Below, piece by piece: positions 31,976 to 42,557 of a stretch of 64,000 bases of DNA. Position numbers and translations under genes: made by a program. This DNA comes from Diplonema papillatum (taxonomy: Eukaryota > Euglenozoa > Diplonemea > Diplonemida > Diplonemidae): assembly GCA_030068145.1 (NCBI GenBank), contig JAPJBO010000592.1:62001-126000 (forward strand). Direction: 5' to 3'. Below the pieces are notes generated by a model, which had not been told where the DNA came from, ran no database searches, and worked only from the letters and a program-made list of their open reading frames with translations. How positions within the stretch are numbered: position 1 is the stretch's first letter; each line of letters begins with the position of its first letter.

Positions 31976-32242
31976 GCCCAGTGTCCTTCCGCATGGAGGC
32001 ACACGGAAGAGCTCCCCCGCAAGGGTGCTTACCCCCGCGAGTAAAAGGGTGCTTCTTTCCAGGGCAGGTATTCTCATCTTGCAAGGTGGCCGGTGCTTCC
32101 TCACGGGCCCCGACGCGCCTGCGTCCTCTCCATCCAACCCTCTGTTTTTTTTCTTTCTCTGTATCTCCAAGTTTCTCCCCTCGTGCTGGCACCGCGAAGC
32201 GAGGTCCGTCGCTGCTAGCGGGCCTAGAGAAGGGAAATAAAA
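31976..32242 (+). repeat. Direct repeat B2 (267 bp)
   Basis: Partner of 30353-30621; its end marks the right border of the Ngaro-like element. Confidence 0.9.
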
Positions 32243-32675
32243 ACAGTTCAACCTAGCATGGGACGCTAAGGTCCAGCGGGTGGTGGAGGCCACCAGGCAG
32301 AGAACCGTGCGGCCGCCGCGGAAGACGCGGAAAGGCATGAAGGCACGTGGCACCGGATCCGGACGACCCCGGAAGCGCGTGATCTCGCAGGCTGCGCGGC
32401 GCATGCGCAAGGTTAATGCGCTGAAGTACATCGACCAACTCATTTGTGCGGCACCGACCTGCCACGTTCAAGCTTGCTCCGACCACTGCACCCTCTGCCG
32501 ACACTCGCTAGCCGTCGACGCTCATGACGGCAGCCCCATCCTGAAGTGCAAATACTGCCGACGCGTCACTGCTGCTGTGTGCGCTCGGATTGGCGCCGCT
32601 CAAGCGGCCACCTTATGTCACTCGTTCGTTTGTAAAGATTGCTCCGTTCTTCTCCCTGACTTGTTCCCGGATTAG
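32243..32675 (+). CDS. Cys/His-rich ORF of unknown family (exon-like)
   Basis: Directly right of repeat B2, after 'aaaaacag', an open frame of about 143 codons reads 'FNLAWDAKVQRVVEATRQ', then a basic region ('RPRKRVISQAARRMRK') and a Cys/His-rich part (C-x4-C-H ... HC-x2-C, C-x2-C, C-x2-C; 32440-32650), ending TAG 32673-32675. It has no ATG near the start, so it would be an internal/terminal exon or a truncated transposon ORF. Family not recognised; the spacing suggests zinc binding. Confidence 0.35.
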
Positions 32676-32684
32676 GATGACACA

Positions 32685-32899
<215 letters not shown>

Positions 32900-33007
32900 G
32901 TTCAACCACATCGCCTCGCTCTGAAAGTAATTAGGTTGTCATGGTTGACAGAATTCTTCAGTAGTCGGTAGTGCACTTTTTACTACTTTGACCTGTATCG
33001 CGTAGCT

Positions 33008-33045
33008 TTTGGGTTAGAATGCAAAAAAGATGACGATAATCTGAA
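33008..33045 (-). mobile_element. LINE family B, 3'-end fragment (copy 3)
   Basis: 'tttgggttagaatgcaaa' followed by 'gatgacgataatctg' matches the family 3' signature on the minus strand. Only the last 35-40 bp remain. Confidence 0.6.
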
Positions 33046-33459
33046 CTCTGGCTTCGAGGTGACGGCAAATAATTCCGGTTCAAGATCTTTGTGCGGTGAA
33101 ATCAAAGCCTTCAGCGAACATCTTAACCACAGACGGACGAACGACGCATATATGCGTCGTTTAATACAAGGTTATTCCTTCGAGCATGTCCGAAGCCAAG
33201 TACTCATGAAAAGTGGTCGTCGTTTGTTTTATTGGAAATATATGGCACAGGTCTTCAAATGCGACTTTCGTCGACAGTGATTTATATATGGGTCTGGGGC
33301 TCGGGGCCACCCCGAGCCAGTGCTCCCGCTAACGAAAAAGTGCGAGGAATTCCTCAAAATCTCTGGTTTGCATCTACTCGTGGCAATGATTTACCAGCAC
33401 ACAGTATCGAGTGGTGGTTGAATTTGAAATGGGCTGTTGCCTTCAGGAATGTGCAGTGT

Positions 33460-33535
33460 TTAGGTGTAATGCCCTTATATCCCACTCAAAACAAATTTGT
33501 GCCCTTGTATCCCACTTCAAACAAATTTTGTGCCC
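33460..33535. repeat. CCCTTATATCCC repeat, third locus
   Basis: TAGGTGTAATGCCCTTATAT flank and two units as at 9143, here without the inverted return arm. It abuts the RT-USP element. Confidence 0.7.
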
Positions 33536-33559
33536 AAGAGTGGGTTTGACCGTTGACGA

Positions 33560-34470
33560 AGCGTATGACTACGAAGAGAAGCATGGTCACAACCACCTCA
33601 CCAGGGGCTCAAAACAACAGGGTAAAAAGACCTCCAACTTCGGCAAAGGAGCGAACAACACCAACCGAAACTACACAAGAGAAGAAGTCAAAGCCCTTCT
33701 GAATTTCGTCATCGACAACGCCTCACATCGAGCAAGGCGATACGATTTTCAGACAGACAGGAGGCATACCGATGGGAGGTAACGCAAGTTCGGACTTAGC
33801 AAACCTTTACTGCTACAGCGCAGAGTCCGAAAACATCGACGGCCGTCTAGCACAGGGCAAACACGACGAAGCCAAAGCGTTCGTGAACACCTGGCGGTTC
33901 ATCGACGACTTCTTACAATGGGACTGTAAACCCCCACCTGAAGCCTTATACCGAATGGAGTACAAAGAAACAGTCTAGAAACAACAACGGCGCGAGACGA
34001 CACCGTTTTTTTAGGCATACGAATCCGCATCGAACGTCCAGAAGCACCACACCCAGCACACATACGACTCAATGTTCATCCTAAAACATACGGTACGCGC
34101 TTCACACACCACCAGACCACAGCCCCCAAGACTCAAGCAAGCGGCATCTTTAAAGGCTCGCTGATACGAGCGATGCGGCAAACCAACCATTGGCAGGACC
34201 TCCGCGTAGAGATACAGCGGAACGTCTACGCGATGCTCGAACGAGGGCACCACCCGAGAGTCCTCTACCCCCCATGGCAAGCCTGGCTAACCGAGGAATT
34301 TCGAAGCTTACCACGACTGCACAACCAGCTGAAACCATTCCTCGGCTACAGTATCGCGCGATACAAAGCCGCGCATCGCAGAAGCCGAATTTGCCGGAAA
34401 ACACCAACCTATCAACTTCAGACCAGCCGAACTACCAGTCACGCCGGACGACCTCGCTTCTTCCTTAGAT
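33560..34470 (+). pseudogene. Reverse transcriptase of the RT-USP element ('GIPMG...DLANLY' type)
   Basis: Three frames spell one RT: 'EVKALLNFVIDNA' (33687-33725); after a shift, 'TIFRQTGGIPMGGNASSDLA' (motif B region, 33745-33800) and the catalytic 'WRFIDDFLQW' (33889-33921; Y/F-x-DD motif); after another shift, 'TVFLGIRIRI' and 'GIFKGSLIRAMRQ...MLERGHHP' (34010-34260), a thumb-like region. The GIPMG-N...DL-NLY and F-I-DD pattern recalls Penelope-like and related RTs rather than LINEs. I see no GIY-YIG or other endonuclease. Two frameshifts make it a pseudogene. A Ser/Thr linker leads directly into the USP domain, suggesting one original polyprotein. Confidence 0.7.
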
Positions 34471-34498
34471 AGCAGCACCTCTACGACACACGAGCACG

Positions 34499-36069
34499 AT
34501 GAAAGTCGAAGACCGACGGCAACAAACACCAACGCACTTCACCCTCAAACAAAGAGTAGCCAACATCGTAGCAAGCATCACCCTCGCAGCAGCAGTCGCG
34601 GCGGCCGGAGCCAAAACACTCTCAAAGCTCGCACGGTTCACTACAACAAACTCCTGCTTCCTTCAAGCCGCGTTGAACCTAATCGCCGCCACCGACATGG
34701 CCCAACAAGTGGTTACATACAACGAATGTGCATCGCACGCGAAGGGCGATTGTACGGCAGCCGTAAGCGATTGGGTTACAGGAAGACGGACGCAAGTGAC
34801 ACTTCTGCATGTTTTCGCCAGCATCGACGGCCCCTTCGGGGACGGGCAGCAGTGTGATCTCGGGGAAGTCCTTCGTGCAATCACTACAGCCCTACTGAAC
34901 GAAAACGCAGCGCACCAAGCTTGTCAACAGAATCGGCAAGACGCATTCGTCGGCCTCCAGCACAACATTACAACAACCACAACCTGCAAACAATGCAGCC
35001 ACTCCAAGTCCAACTCACCGGAAACTCAAGACATTACGTACCTTCCACCAGGCGGCAATTCGATACAGAGATGTCTGAACCTCTGGAGCACACCCCGCTT
35101 AGCCGTCGACTACAAATGTGAAGCTTGCAAACTCACCAACACCACTTTGACAAGACCTTGCTACCAACACATCAACACAATGCTGCTTATCCAACTTCAA
35201 AGGGCACGCAAAAACGACACAACAAACCGCACCGCCATACACGCAGACCACACCATCACACTCCCAGGACGTAACGCCCCCCTCAATCTAAGAGCGATAG
35301 CCGTACACTCCGGCCACAACAATGCAGGCCACTACGTCATCCACGCCCTCAACGAGTCTGCAGACGCAGGCCAACGATGGTCATGTTTCGACGGTGTTCG
35401 GACGCACCACACACCGGCCCCGACGTACTCCAGCAACGAGATTTTCCTCTGCGTCTACCAGCCTCAAGACGTCCAAGTAATGGTGGTCCCCCCACCAGTC
35501 TTCTTACCATTCAACGACCACAAAACTACACCCACCTCGCCGATAACCATGTCTGCAGACGCGGGTTTAACCCAGGACCTCTTAGACGCCATACGAGGAG
35601 ACGAATTATCCGCCACTCAAACTGGAACGCAGCTCGACGAGCACACCGCCGCCGACAACAGCAGAGCCACCACACCTACAAGTTTAAATACCCCGCAAAG
35701 CACCACCTCTACCACGGAACCAGAATCTAGCAGCGACGACGACTTGCAATGCCCCTACTGCCACGCACGAACAACGGCAGCCGGACACCTTTTTAAAGGA
35801 AAGCAGGGACTGCGCGTGCACCAACGGTTCTGCAAAGAAAGACCACCAACGGTTCAACTAGAATACACACTGCAAGGTCCCGCGAAGAAACGAGACAGAT
35901 GCCCATATTGCAACAGCGACTAGTGGGGAAACCACTTTTCACAAGTCTACGCCATCACGATCCCTGGTGCAAAAAGAAACACAAAGCAAAGCGACGCGCT
36001 ACCTCTAAGAAACCGACGGACGAAAAACTAGATACACCACGGGTACCCAGTGTGCCCAGAGTGCCCTAA
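34499..36069 (+). pseudogene. USP-type deubiquitinase with C-terminal zinc fingers, encoded by the RT-USP element
   Basis: The 474-codon frame 34499-35923 has every USP landmark: Cys box 'NSCFLQAALNLI' (C53), the paired C-x2-C zinc ribbon (C163/C166, C207/C210), 'HINTMLLIQLQR', and the His box 'NNAGHYVIHAL' (H278) with 'RWSCFDG' (W294, D298). A Ser/Thr linker and a C-x2-C...H-x3-C finger (C418-C445) follow. The second finger is cut by a stop at 35921-35923; a 1-nt shift restores 'FTSLRHHDPWCKKKH' and the same end ('RVP', TAA 36067-36069) as the 12.9-kb copy. USPs cleave ubiquitin from proteins; here the inferred use is protection or release of the element's own proteins. Confidence 0.8.
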
Positions 36070-36236
36070 CTGTGGCGAGCAACGAACAGTGCAACTACTT
36101 ATCTTCTAAATTGTTTTTTTCACTACCGAGAGCGACGACGTCACGCACTTCGAAAAGCGCAACGTTCGTTTCTACCCGCAAACCTCTCTGAGCTATTCTA
36201 CACTCTTCTCTACGTAGAGCCATGATGCGAACAATG

Positions 36237-36331
36237 GACCGGTACGGTTTACAGGGCAACTCCTGCTCAACTTGTAGGACGTGGGGAGCCCAAGAGCACT
36301 CACCTATCCTGGCGAGAACTTGGTGTCGGTC
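36237..36331 (+). ncRNA. Conserved 95-nt 3' element, copy 4
   Basis: GACCGGTAC pairs with GTGTCGGTC; inner TTACA/TGTAG stem. It lies 168 bp after the end of the USP/finger reading frame, in the 3' UTR of the longest RT-USP copy. Confidence 0.7.
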
Positions 36332-36410
36332 ACAAATTGTTTCGAACCTGACTCGTCTAAGCGAGCAAATAAAGTGTACACGAAAGAAGCCATGCATGCC
36401 CCCCCCCCCC

Positions 36411-38940
36411 AACGAGCTACGAACACACGGTGCACTAGTCAAGGACTTTTTTGACTTTGACTAGTGGTTTTACTAGTCAAATTTGACTAGTAAAATGACT
36501 AGTGCCACTAGTAAAAATGACTAGTGCACTAGTAAAAATGACTAGTGCACTAGTAAAAATGACTAGTGCACTAGTAAAAATGACTAGTGATTTAGACAAA
36601 ATCCACCTAACCTGGACCCAAATCCTGGGTGTTTCGAGAGTTTTCGAGGGGTTTCACGGTACTACCGTGACCACCGGTGCCCAGACACCACAAACCACCT
36701 GGGCAACCCCAGTTTTCGCGAGCGACAGGCCGAGTTGCGAGGTTTTTGGTTGGAAAGTTCCTGAGCTTGTATGGCTTAGCAAACATAGTGCAAACGACAG
36801 TGCTATCCCTACGGTGAGGTCAGAGACATGTCGTGACAGGTCTCAGACACTGGACATAATGCGGGCTTCCGACCACATTCAAACTCTGGTCCGTAGATTC
36901 GGCTTGTCGCTCATGGCGCTCCTATCGCCTTGGCATCGCACCCGACCAGTAGTGGGTTCCCTAAAACCCACGAAGATATGAGAGATGGTCGGCAGGTCTT
37001 CTTGCCGAGCTTCCCAACATGAATGTGCAACAGGTGCTGGCTTTGTCCGCCTGCGAACTGTTTGCAGGCAAGGCTTTGTGTTGTGCACATTCCACAAATA
37101 GTTGCTCACTGCTATGTGCTCCGCTTTCAAGTGTTGGAGGCACTCTCTCATGGAGTGCTTGGAGACTTCCTCTTTCACGCCGCCGCGGAAAACCATTCTT
37201 GTAGCCTGTGGCGCGCGCGTTGTGTGCCAGTCAACACGTCGTGGTGCTTTGTCCGGTCATTTCGAATGCCTGGAAGTCACGTTTCTTTGTCTTTTCGGGA
37301 CGTGAAGACGACCATTGAGCCCACCGATCAATTGCTCAAAGCTTTCGTCGGGTGGGACACCAGCAGGTTCTGGTTTCTACTCGTCGGGTTTACGGCACGG
37401 TGAATCGCGTAGCCGGTGTACTTTTTGTGGAAACAGCTTCTTTCGCATCTTCGGTTGTTCACATACGACGATAGAAATCACCGCCTCGGAGTAGCTTGAA
37501 CTCACAACGCACTGTCTATCGGGCATTGGGAGCTACTAGTAGTAAGTGCGGAAGAGCATGAGGCAGGCAAGCTGTATAACACTCCTAGTAGGCAACAAAT
37601 TCCCAGAAACTCCCCGTACTCAGCCGTGGTGCTCGCCTGCCTTCATGGCACTTGCACTTTACAGAACTCAATACTCAGCCCGATTCCTGTGGGGGAAGAG
37701 TGGGGGTGGGTGGCCCACCAAAAAAGCGACCACAGTTCTCCGCAAAACACAAACCGACGAGTAATCGTGACTTATTCCTGCAGAACTGGCTTTGTTGAAT
37801 GACGCTCGTGGCAGACAACTGACCCCAAGCTTTCGTCTATCGCACAGTAAGGATTCGCGTTGGGAACTGCGTTCGGAAAATCATTGGACCGGAATTTCTT
37901 TTTGGACTTTTTGGAGGTTCTGAAAGTTTTGGACTTTTCCCTGGGGTTTTCACTTTTTGGCGGTATTTTGAAGTCTGACCCAAGCAGCTTTTGCACTCGT
38001 TTCGTGTTTCCGTTACACAAATGATGGGACCGGCAGAATGTACGAACATTTCAAAGCTTCCCGAATTCCGGGCCGAAACGCGTCCAAATTGGTTCAGGTT
38101 ACCTTTAGTTTCTGTTTGTCCTTAAAACCCGTGGTGCACGATCATGACTATGGGCATAGCCTGGGTCGCTTAGACAAGCACATGACGGGGGCGACTCATG
38201 AGATTGCCCCCGTCGCCGACCACGTGCCGGAACACGACGTCCGGGACCGGCTATACTTGATCAACTCCTTGAACGTCAGCAGCCCGCTGTCGTCGGCATC
38301 CACCGCGTCAAAAACGCGCGTGTCCGCCACTCGGCGGCCAGGACGTCGCCTTCACTCAGCGACGCTCGCTTCACTGCGAGCTCACCGAGGTCGAGTCCTT
38401 CCGCGGCATGCCGGCTTGCTCCGTAAGTCCTCACTTGGACCGGAACCTTTTTGGACTTTTGGCCCAAGTTTTGGGGGTTGGAAAAGTATTTCGACTTTTT
38501 CCCGGTCCAACATTATTCCGAACACGGTAGCAAGCGCAACGGTAGGGTACAGTTTTGCGGTGGGACCCTCTGAAATTTACAAACCAGCCCAGATTTCGGT
38601 TCGGAACAGGTGGATTTCTACGAGGACACTAGTCATCTTGACTAGTGCACTAGTCATTTTTACTAGTGTTTTTACTAGTGCACTAGTCATTTTTACTAGT
38701 GCACTAGTCATGCTTTTTCACTAGTAAAATGACTGGTCAAAACACCTTTTTCACTTTTACTAGTGCACCGTGCAGCCGCCTGACAAACCAGACTCACACC
38801 GCAGTCCTGTCTGCAGACACTCAGGTTCCGCGCTGATGATGGTCCGCCTTATGTGTCCGTGGCTTAAAGGACCGAAACACGGCGCAGACGGGACCAGTGC
38901 GGTGTTGAGCACATACCCATTCCAAGCACGTTCTTGCAAA
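36411..38940. mobile_element. 2.5-kb insertion in the C tract of the RT-USP 3' end
   Basis: In the intact copy (9930-9960) 'catgcatg', C7 and 'aaacccacccg' are contiguous. Here the same sequence is split: C12 at 36399-36410 and C14 at 38941-38954 flank 2530 bp of foreign DNA. The inserted DNA contains the CACGGTG-ended element 36426-38772 plus 170 bp to its right, part of which (38780-38880) recurs at 41960-42040. Confidence 0.75.
36426..38772 (-). mobile_element. CACGGTG/ACTAGT transposon, degenerate copy
   Basis: Starts CACGGTGCACTAGTCA, ends TAGTGCACCGTG, with TGACTAGTGCACTAGT arrays at both ends (36440-36595; 38628-38768). The interior resembles the 48-51 kb element on the same strand: for example 37018-37080 matches the finger-coding region (compare 'CKQFAGGQSQHLLHIH' with 'CKKTVRKGGLTQHLLYVH'), and 37265-37310 and 37810-37850 match further stretches. 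Coding is broken in all frames. Confidence 0.8.
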
Positions 38941-38954
38941 CCCCCCCCCCCCCC

Positions 38955-39060
38955 AAACCCACCCAGTACGTATTAGCTTTAAAAGAACCCATTCGACGAA
39001 GGTCACCCGGAGACTCTAAAATCCCGGATTCTCAAGCGAACTATAACTCTAAAAAGTTGT
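38955..39060 (+). mobile_element. RT-USP copy, displaced 3' end
   Basis: 'aaacccaccc ... gactctaaaatcccggattc' equals 9951-10035. It is the continuation of 36410 across the insertion. Confidence 0.8.
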
Positions 39061-39099
39061 AGTTTTCTGTGCATATATCTGCAAGTTTCCCTAAAATTT

Positions 39100-39158
39100 T
39101 TTACTAGTAAATTTGCTAGTAAAAGGGTCATTTTACAAGTTTACTACTGCACCGTGTA
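39100..39158. repeat. Solo right end of a CACGGTG/ACTAGT element
   Basis: Degenerate ACTAGTAAA words ending in CTGCACCGTG at 39149-39158. No left partner adjacent. Confidence 0.55.
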
Positions 39159-39359
39159 CGACGATTTTTGGGGGGGGGACCCTCTTCGATTTTGTTTCCA
39201 GGGACCATATTGACGATTCAGAGACATTCTGAGCCATCGGAACAAAATAGTTCTGAATCTTTTTCCCAAGTTATCCCACCCCCTCCGTCCGAAAATGGTT
39301 AATACACTTATGTACGTCTGATGCACTCTCCAAACCATGATCTCACCAAACCGCTGCAG

Positions 39360-40010
39360 GATGAGAAAGCGGCGACAGTAGGCGACTTGATGGCCGACCG
39401 GTTCTTGTTCCGGCTTCTTCACGACGCTCAAGGCATCGAGGAGAGTGTGAAGGCTGATGAGCTCGCCTCTGTTCGTGGTCCGGACGCTTTCGTGGATGCT
39501 TGCAAAGTCTTGGAGGCTTTATCCGTGTGGCGGCTGAAGCCGGATACGCCAGCTCGTCACATCGAGTTCCCCACGTACGGTGGTCGTAACGAGTCTGAGC
39601 AGGTCCTACCTCAAGCTTGCGCTGCCGTTGATGACGATGTGCTCATACCCTCGGATAAACTGCGGGAGAACTACACGGTCTTCGTCGGTAAAATTGACCA
39701 GAAGCTACTCGAGGCAAAACTCAGCCTGAAGGACCGCCTCGTGCTGCCCTCCTGGGTGTACATCATCATCTTCGTGCTTGGAATCGATGAGATGATGTGG
39801 GCGGTATCGAACCCAGTGGTCATCATAGCCATTGTGGCCGGAATCTACCTCTTTGCAAAAAATCTGGTCCGGCAGATTTACTACGACACGCTCCGGAACG
39901 GCAATCCCATGGTTAAGGGGTTGCTCGTTCCTCTGAACCCGTTCATCGATCAGTACTTCACGGAACCTACAGGGGAACAGAAGTCGGCGACGGCGAAGAA
40001 GAATGATTAG
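39360..40010 (+). CDS. SEY1: RHD3/Sey1-type GTPase, last exon (stalk end, membrane hairpin, tail)
   Basis: After CCGCTGCAG| the frame (phase 0) encodes 216 residues: the segment 'RFLFRLLHDAQGIEES' (the Sey1 'F.yDe.GvPR' region in degenerate form), an Asp/Ala helix, and 'LPSWVYIIIFVLGIDEMMWA' followed by 'NPVVIIAIVAGIYLFAKNLV'. This is the double membrane segment (39750-39790 and 39815-39860) with the family pattern W-x-x-x-x-x-x-LG-x-x-E-x...NP. The protein ends in a polar tail at TAG 40008-40010. An AATAAA lies at 40315-40320. This fixes the 3' end of a gene whose 5' end is at 2310. Confidence 0.82.
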   Translation, partial: DEKAATVGDLMADRFLFRLLHDAQGIEESVKADELASVRGPDAFVDACKVLEALSVWRLKPDTPARHIEFPTYGGRNESEQVLPQACAAVDDDVLIPSDKLRENYTVFVGKIDQKLLEAKLSLKDRLVLPSWVYIIIFVLGIDEMMWAVSNPVVIIAIVAGIYLFAKNLVRQIYYDTLRNGNPMVKGLLVPLNPFIDQYFTEPTGEQKSATAKKND

Positions 40011-40660
40011 TTCTGCATCGGAAAGATTCATCTCTCTTGCTACCCCGCGAGCAATACGCAAGGATGGGGGTTGCGCAAAACACCTTGGAGAGCCTTGGAT
40101 TGACTGCCAGTCTTTCCGGCTCGCAAAGGAGGGATACTATCCTTGCGAGCCCGTTGCGAGTTAGGCGTGTCAGATGCCTGCCTCTTCGTTAATGATGTAC
40201 ACACACTTCCCGAATACCGCCAACCTTCCGAAGATGCGCACCCAACTTCTCTGCGAATGTTTGGTCCTCGTGATCCCGAGACCGGAGAACTATTCTTTTG
40301 CACCATATTCTCGCAATAAACAGGCGAAGAAGACAGCTGAATTGACGAGATAAACGAAAAGTGAGCTTGCGCCAATCCGAGCGCAGCTCATTAGGGACGT
40401 CAGTTAGAGGTTCTTTTTAATCGATTAGACGCCCTCTAAGATAGCTCTCGGTTCAGACCTCACGTTCAAAAGCTTCCGCTTTCGAGCAGCCCCCTTGCCT
40501 GGAGGCTCGGAGGCTCCTGCACTACCCTGAATTGTCGACATGCAGAGTCGTCGCTGGACGGTGGTGATAAGGCTGTCTGACGTTGTGATTCTGGCCATTG
40601 ATAAATCCGTTGTTGTTCCATTCGGCTTCGCGGGGCGCCGCCGTGCGTCGCATAGTAGAA
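40011..40660. other. 3' flank of the Sey1-like gene
   Basis: Contains the possible polyadenylation signal AATAAA (40315). No gene recognised. Confidence 0.4.
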
Positions 40661-40790
40661 TTTGCCGCCAATTATCACCCTCGCTTTTCTTCAGAAGGTC
40701 AGCTTTTGACGGTAGTGCCGTGGCTGTAGCGGGTAACGGAAAATTAGAGTTCGATTCCGGAGAGGGAGCTAAAGAAACGGCTACGTTAAA
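40661..40790 (+). pseudogene. Degenerate SSU (18S) rRNA fragment
   Basis: 'CAGCTTTTGACGGTAGTG...CCGTGG...GCGGGTAACGG' and 'AGTTCGATTCCGGAGAGGGA' plus 'AGAAACGGCTAC' match, in order, the highly conserved 5' domain of eukaryotic 18S rRNA, with a short internal deletion after GGTAGTG and substitutions (CTAAAG for CCTGAG). Similarity fades before about 40660 and ends at about 40785. Too short and altered to function. Confidence 0.75.
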
Positions 40791-41874
40791 GTGTGTCTCA
40801 CGATGGCGGGCACTTTGTGCATGGCTTTGGAAAGCTTACCACGCGCTGGACATCACTCCGGAGCTTATTATTACCACAGCTTTTTTTCTGCTGGTGTGGC
40901 AAAGGCGCACTGAGTGTTGTAATGGAGCCAAAACGCGTTTTCGGTGCGGCTTCACGCAGTTTTTAAGCCCAGTTTTGCAACCGCAAACTCCTTCTCGTAG
41001 GGACCCGAGCTACCGCAGTGAGCGAAAGGCTTTTGGGGGGATCTGAAAAATATTTGGACTGTTTTCCTGTCCAACTTTTTTCCAAACACGGTATTATTCT
41101 TGCCGAATAAATGCTTATTTCCTACGTCGTGCATTTCCCTGGGCTGCCCATAACGAGCTGTGCCCCCACTGAGGCCGCCTTTGCGAAAAGGTACACCTCG
41201 TCCGAATGCTGTCACGGCTTTGCGATTCGTGCTGCCACTCTCGAATCGTTTGAAAGCAAACACTGCTCCGTTTTACTCCCCCTATCTGCGATGACGAGAC
41301 GACAACTGCTGAGACCGTATTTATCATCCTTGGGGAGGGGGATACTTGACTAAAAACTATATTATTGATGCCGCAAGATTTGTCCACGAACCTTACTGAT
41401 GTGTGTAACTCTTCTTCTGCCGACGGGTGTTGATCGCATGCACAACGTTGCGCTATGGGACCGTCCACTGATGCCTCGCTTCGTTGGTGTTGTGTCTTCC
41501 ATAGCACTGCTCATCCACTTCGTGTTCCGTCTCCCTTCATCTAACAGCGTCCGCCAATATGAAGCACCGCGCCATGTGAGCACCAAGCGTGCTGTGTCAG
41601 ACAATTCCTGGCTTACCTCTTGTTTCGTGCTGCTGAACATGCCTCTTTTCCCTGCGTTTGATCACGAGTCGAACCCGTCGAGAGAATCGTACGTGTGCAC
41701 TTGTTAATTCGGCGCTTTACGTTGCCTCTTCTCGGCGTGCCGTTCAGCGGCAACGCCGCTCTGATTGCTAGCTACCAGCACTGTCACGAGTTGCACCCCA
41801 ACAAAACGCACCAAAGGTGCCCTCCGGAGTCACGTAGGGAAAGGCTGACTCATTTGCATCGTCAAAATCCATAA

Positions 41875-41956
41875 TAGGATGCCAAAGGGGAGGGAGGGGT
41901 TTGGGCAGAAATATTCTGACGAAGTACGATGCACGTGGGGCATACGACCCCCTTTT
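41875..41956. mobile_element. Relic of the 14.3-kb transposon inverted repeat
   Basis: 'ggatgccaaaggggaggg', 'tttgggcagaaatattctg' and 'gtggggcatacgaccccc' follow the left arm of the 14251-16744 element in order. Confidence 0.6.
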
Positions 41957-42042
41957 TTTAAGCCAGACTCACCGCTGTGCTGTTTGCAGACATTATGCTG
42001 ATGATAGTCCGCCTCACGTGTCCGTGGCTCAAGGACATTGCA
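41957..42042. repeat. Dispersed repeat shared with 38780-38880
   Basis: 'ccagactcaccgctgtgctg ... ctgatgatagtccgcctcac ... gtccgtggctcaagga' matches 38785-38875 on the same strand. Confidence 0.65.
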
Positions 42043-42160
42043 TCCCCCCATCACGTACTCGTCATACGACACTTACAGGCAATGTCGGGAACATCATCTC
42101 ACCTCAGGTTACGTTTCCACCCTCATTATTATAACCAAAATGACCACCAACTTATCAAAA

Positions 42161-42311
42161 ATTACCAGAATGACCACCAACTTTTCTGAAGTTGGAATGA
42201 AGATGATGATTGTGAGAAGTTTTTGCGTCCCCAGAAATTACCAGAATGACCACCAACTTTTCGGAAGTTGGAATGAAGATGATGATTGTGAGAAGTTTTT
42301 GCGTCCCCGAG
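42161..42311. repeat. 76-bp tandem duplication
   Basis: Two units starting ATTACCAGAATGACCACCAA, differing at one or two bases. An extra partial unit (42136-42158) precedes. Confidence 0.85.
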
Positions 42312-42557
42312 GGAGGTCTTGATACAACCAAAGAACGAGGAGCAACGAGATGGCAGACGAGATGTTGGGGAATGAATTCGAAACTATGGATGCCCTCAAA
42401 GAGTAATCGGTTGCGGCGCCGTTGAACGGAAAAGATGGTTCAGCGTCATCTGTCTTCCTATCGATACCAGATCAATTTCGATGTTGAAACCACAAGAGTC
42501 CCCCAACGCCTGCAGTTCGCCGTAACAGGACACCGTGCTACCGGCTGTTAACCCACG

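Larger units (their letters stand above)
29644..32242 (+). mobile_element. Ngaro/DIRS-like retroelement remnant with split direct repeats (A1-ORF-B1-A2-B2)
   Basis: A1 = 29644-29695, B1 = 30353-30621, A2 = 30622-30673 (identical to A1 apart from the end), B2 = 31976-32242 (98-99% identical to B1). The order A1, RT/RNase H, B1 abutting A2, then B2 is the split-direct-repeat layout that defines Ngaro-type DIRS elements. Most of the coding region is deleted, and between A2 and B2 lies a hairpin satellite. No tyrosine recombinase remains. Confidence 0.7.

Noticed and set aside
40540-41046. 169-codon open frame
   Set aside because: It overlaps the 18S rRNA relic in sense orientation; the 'protein' text is rRNA sequence.
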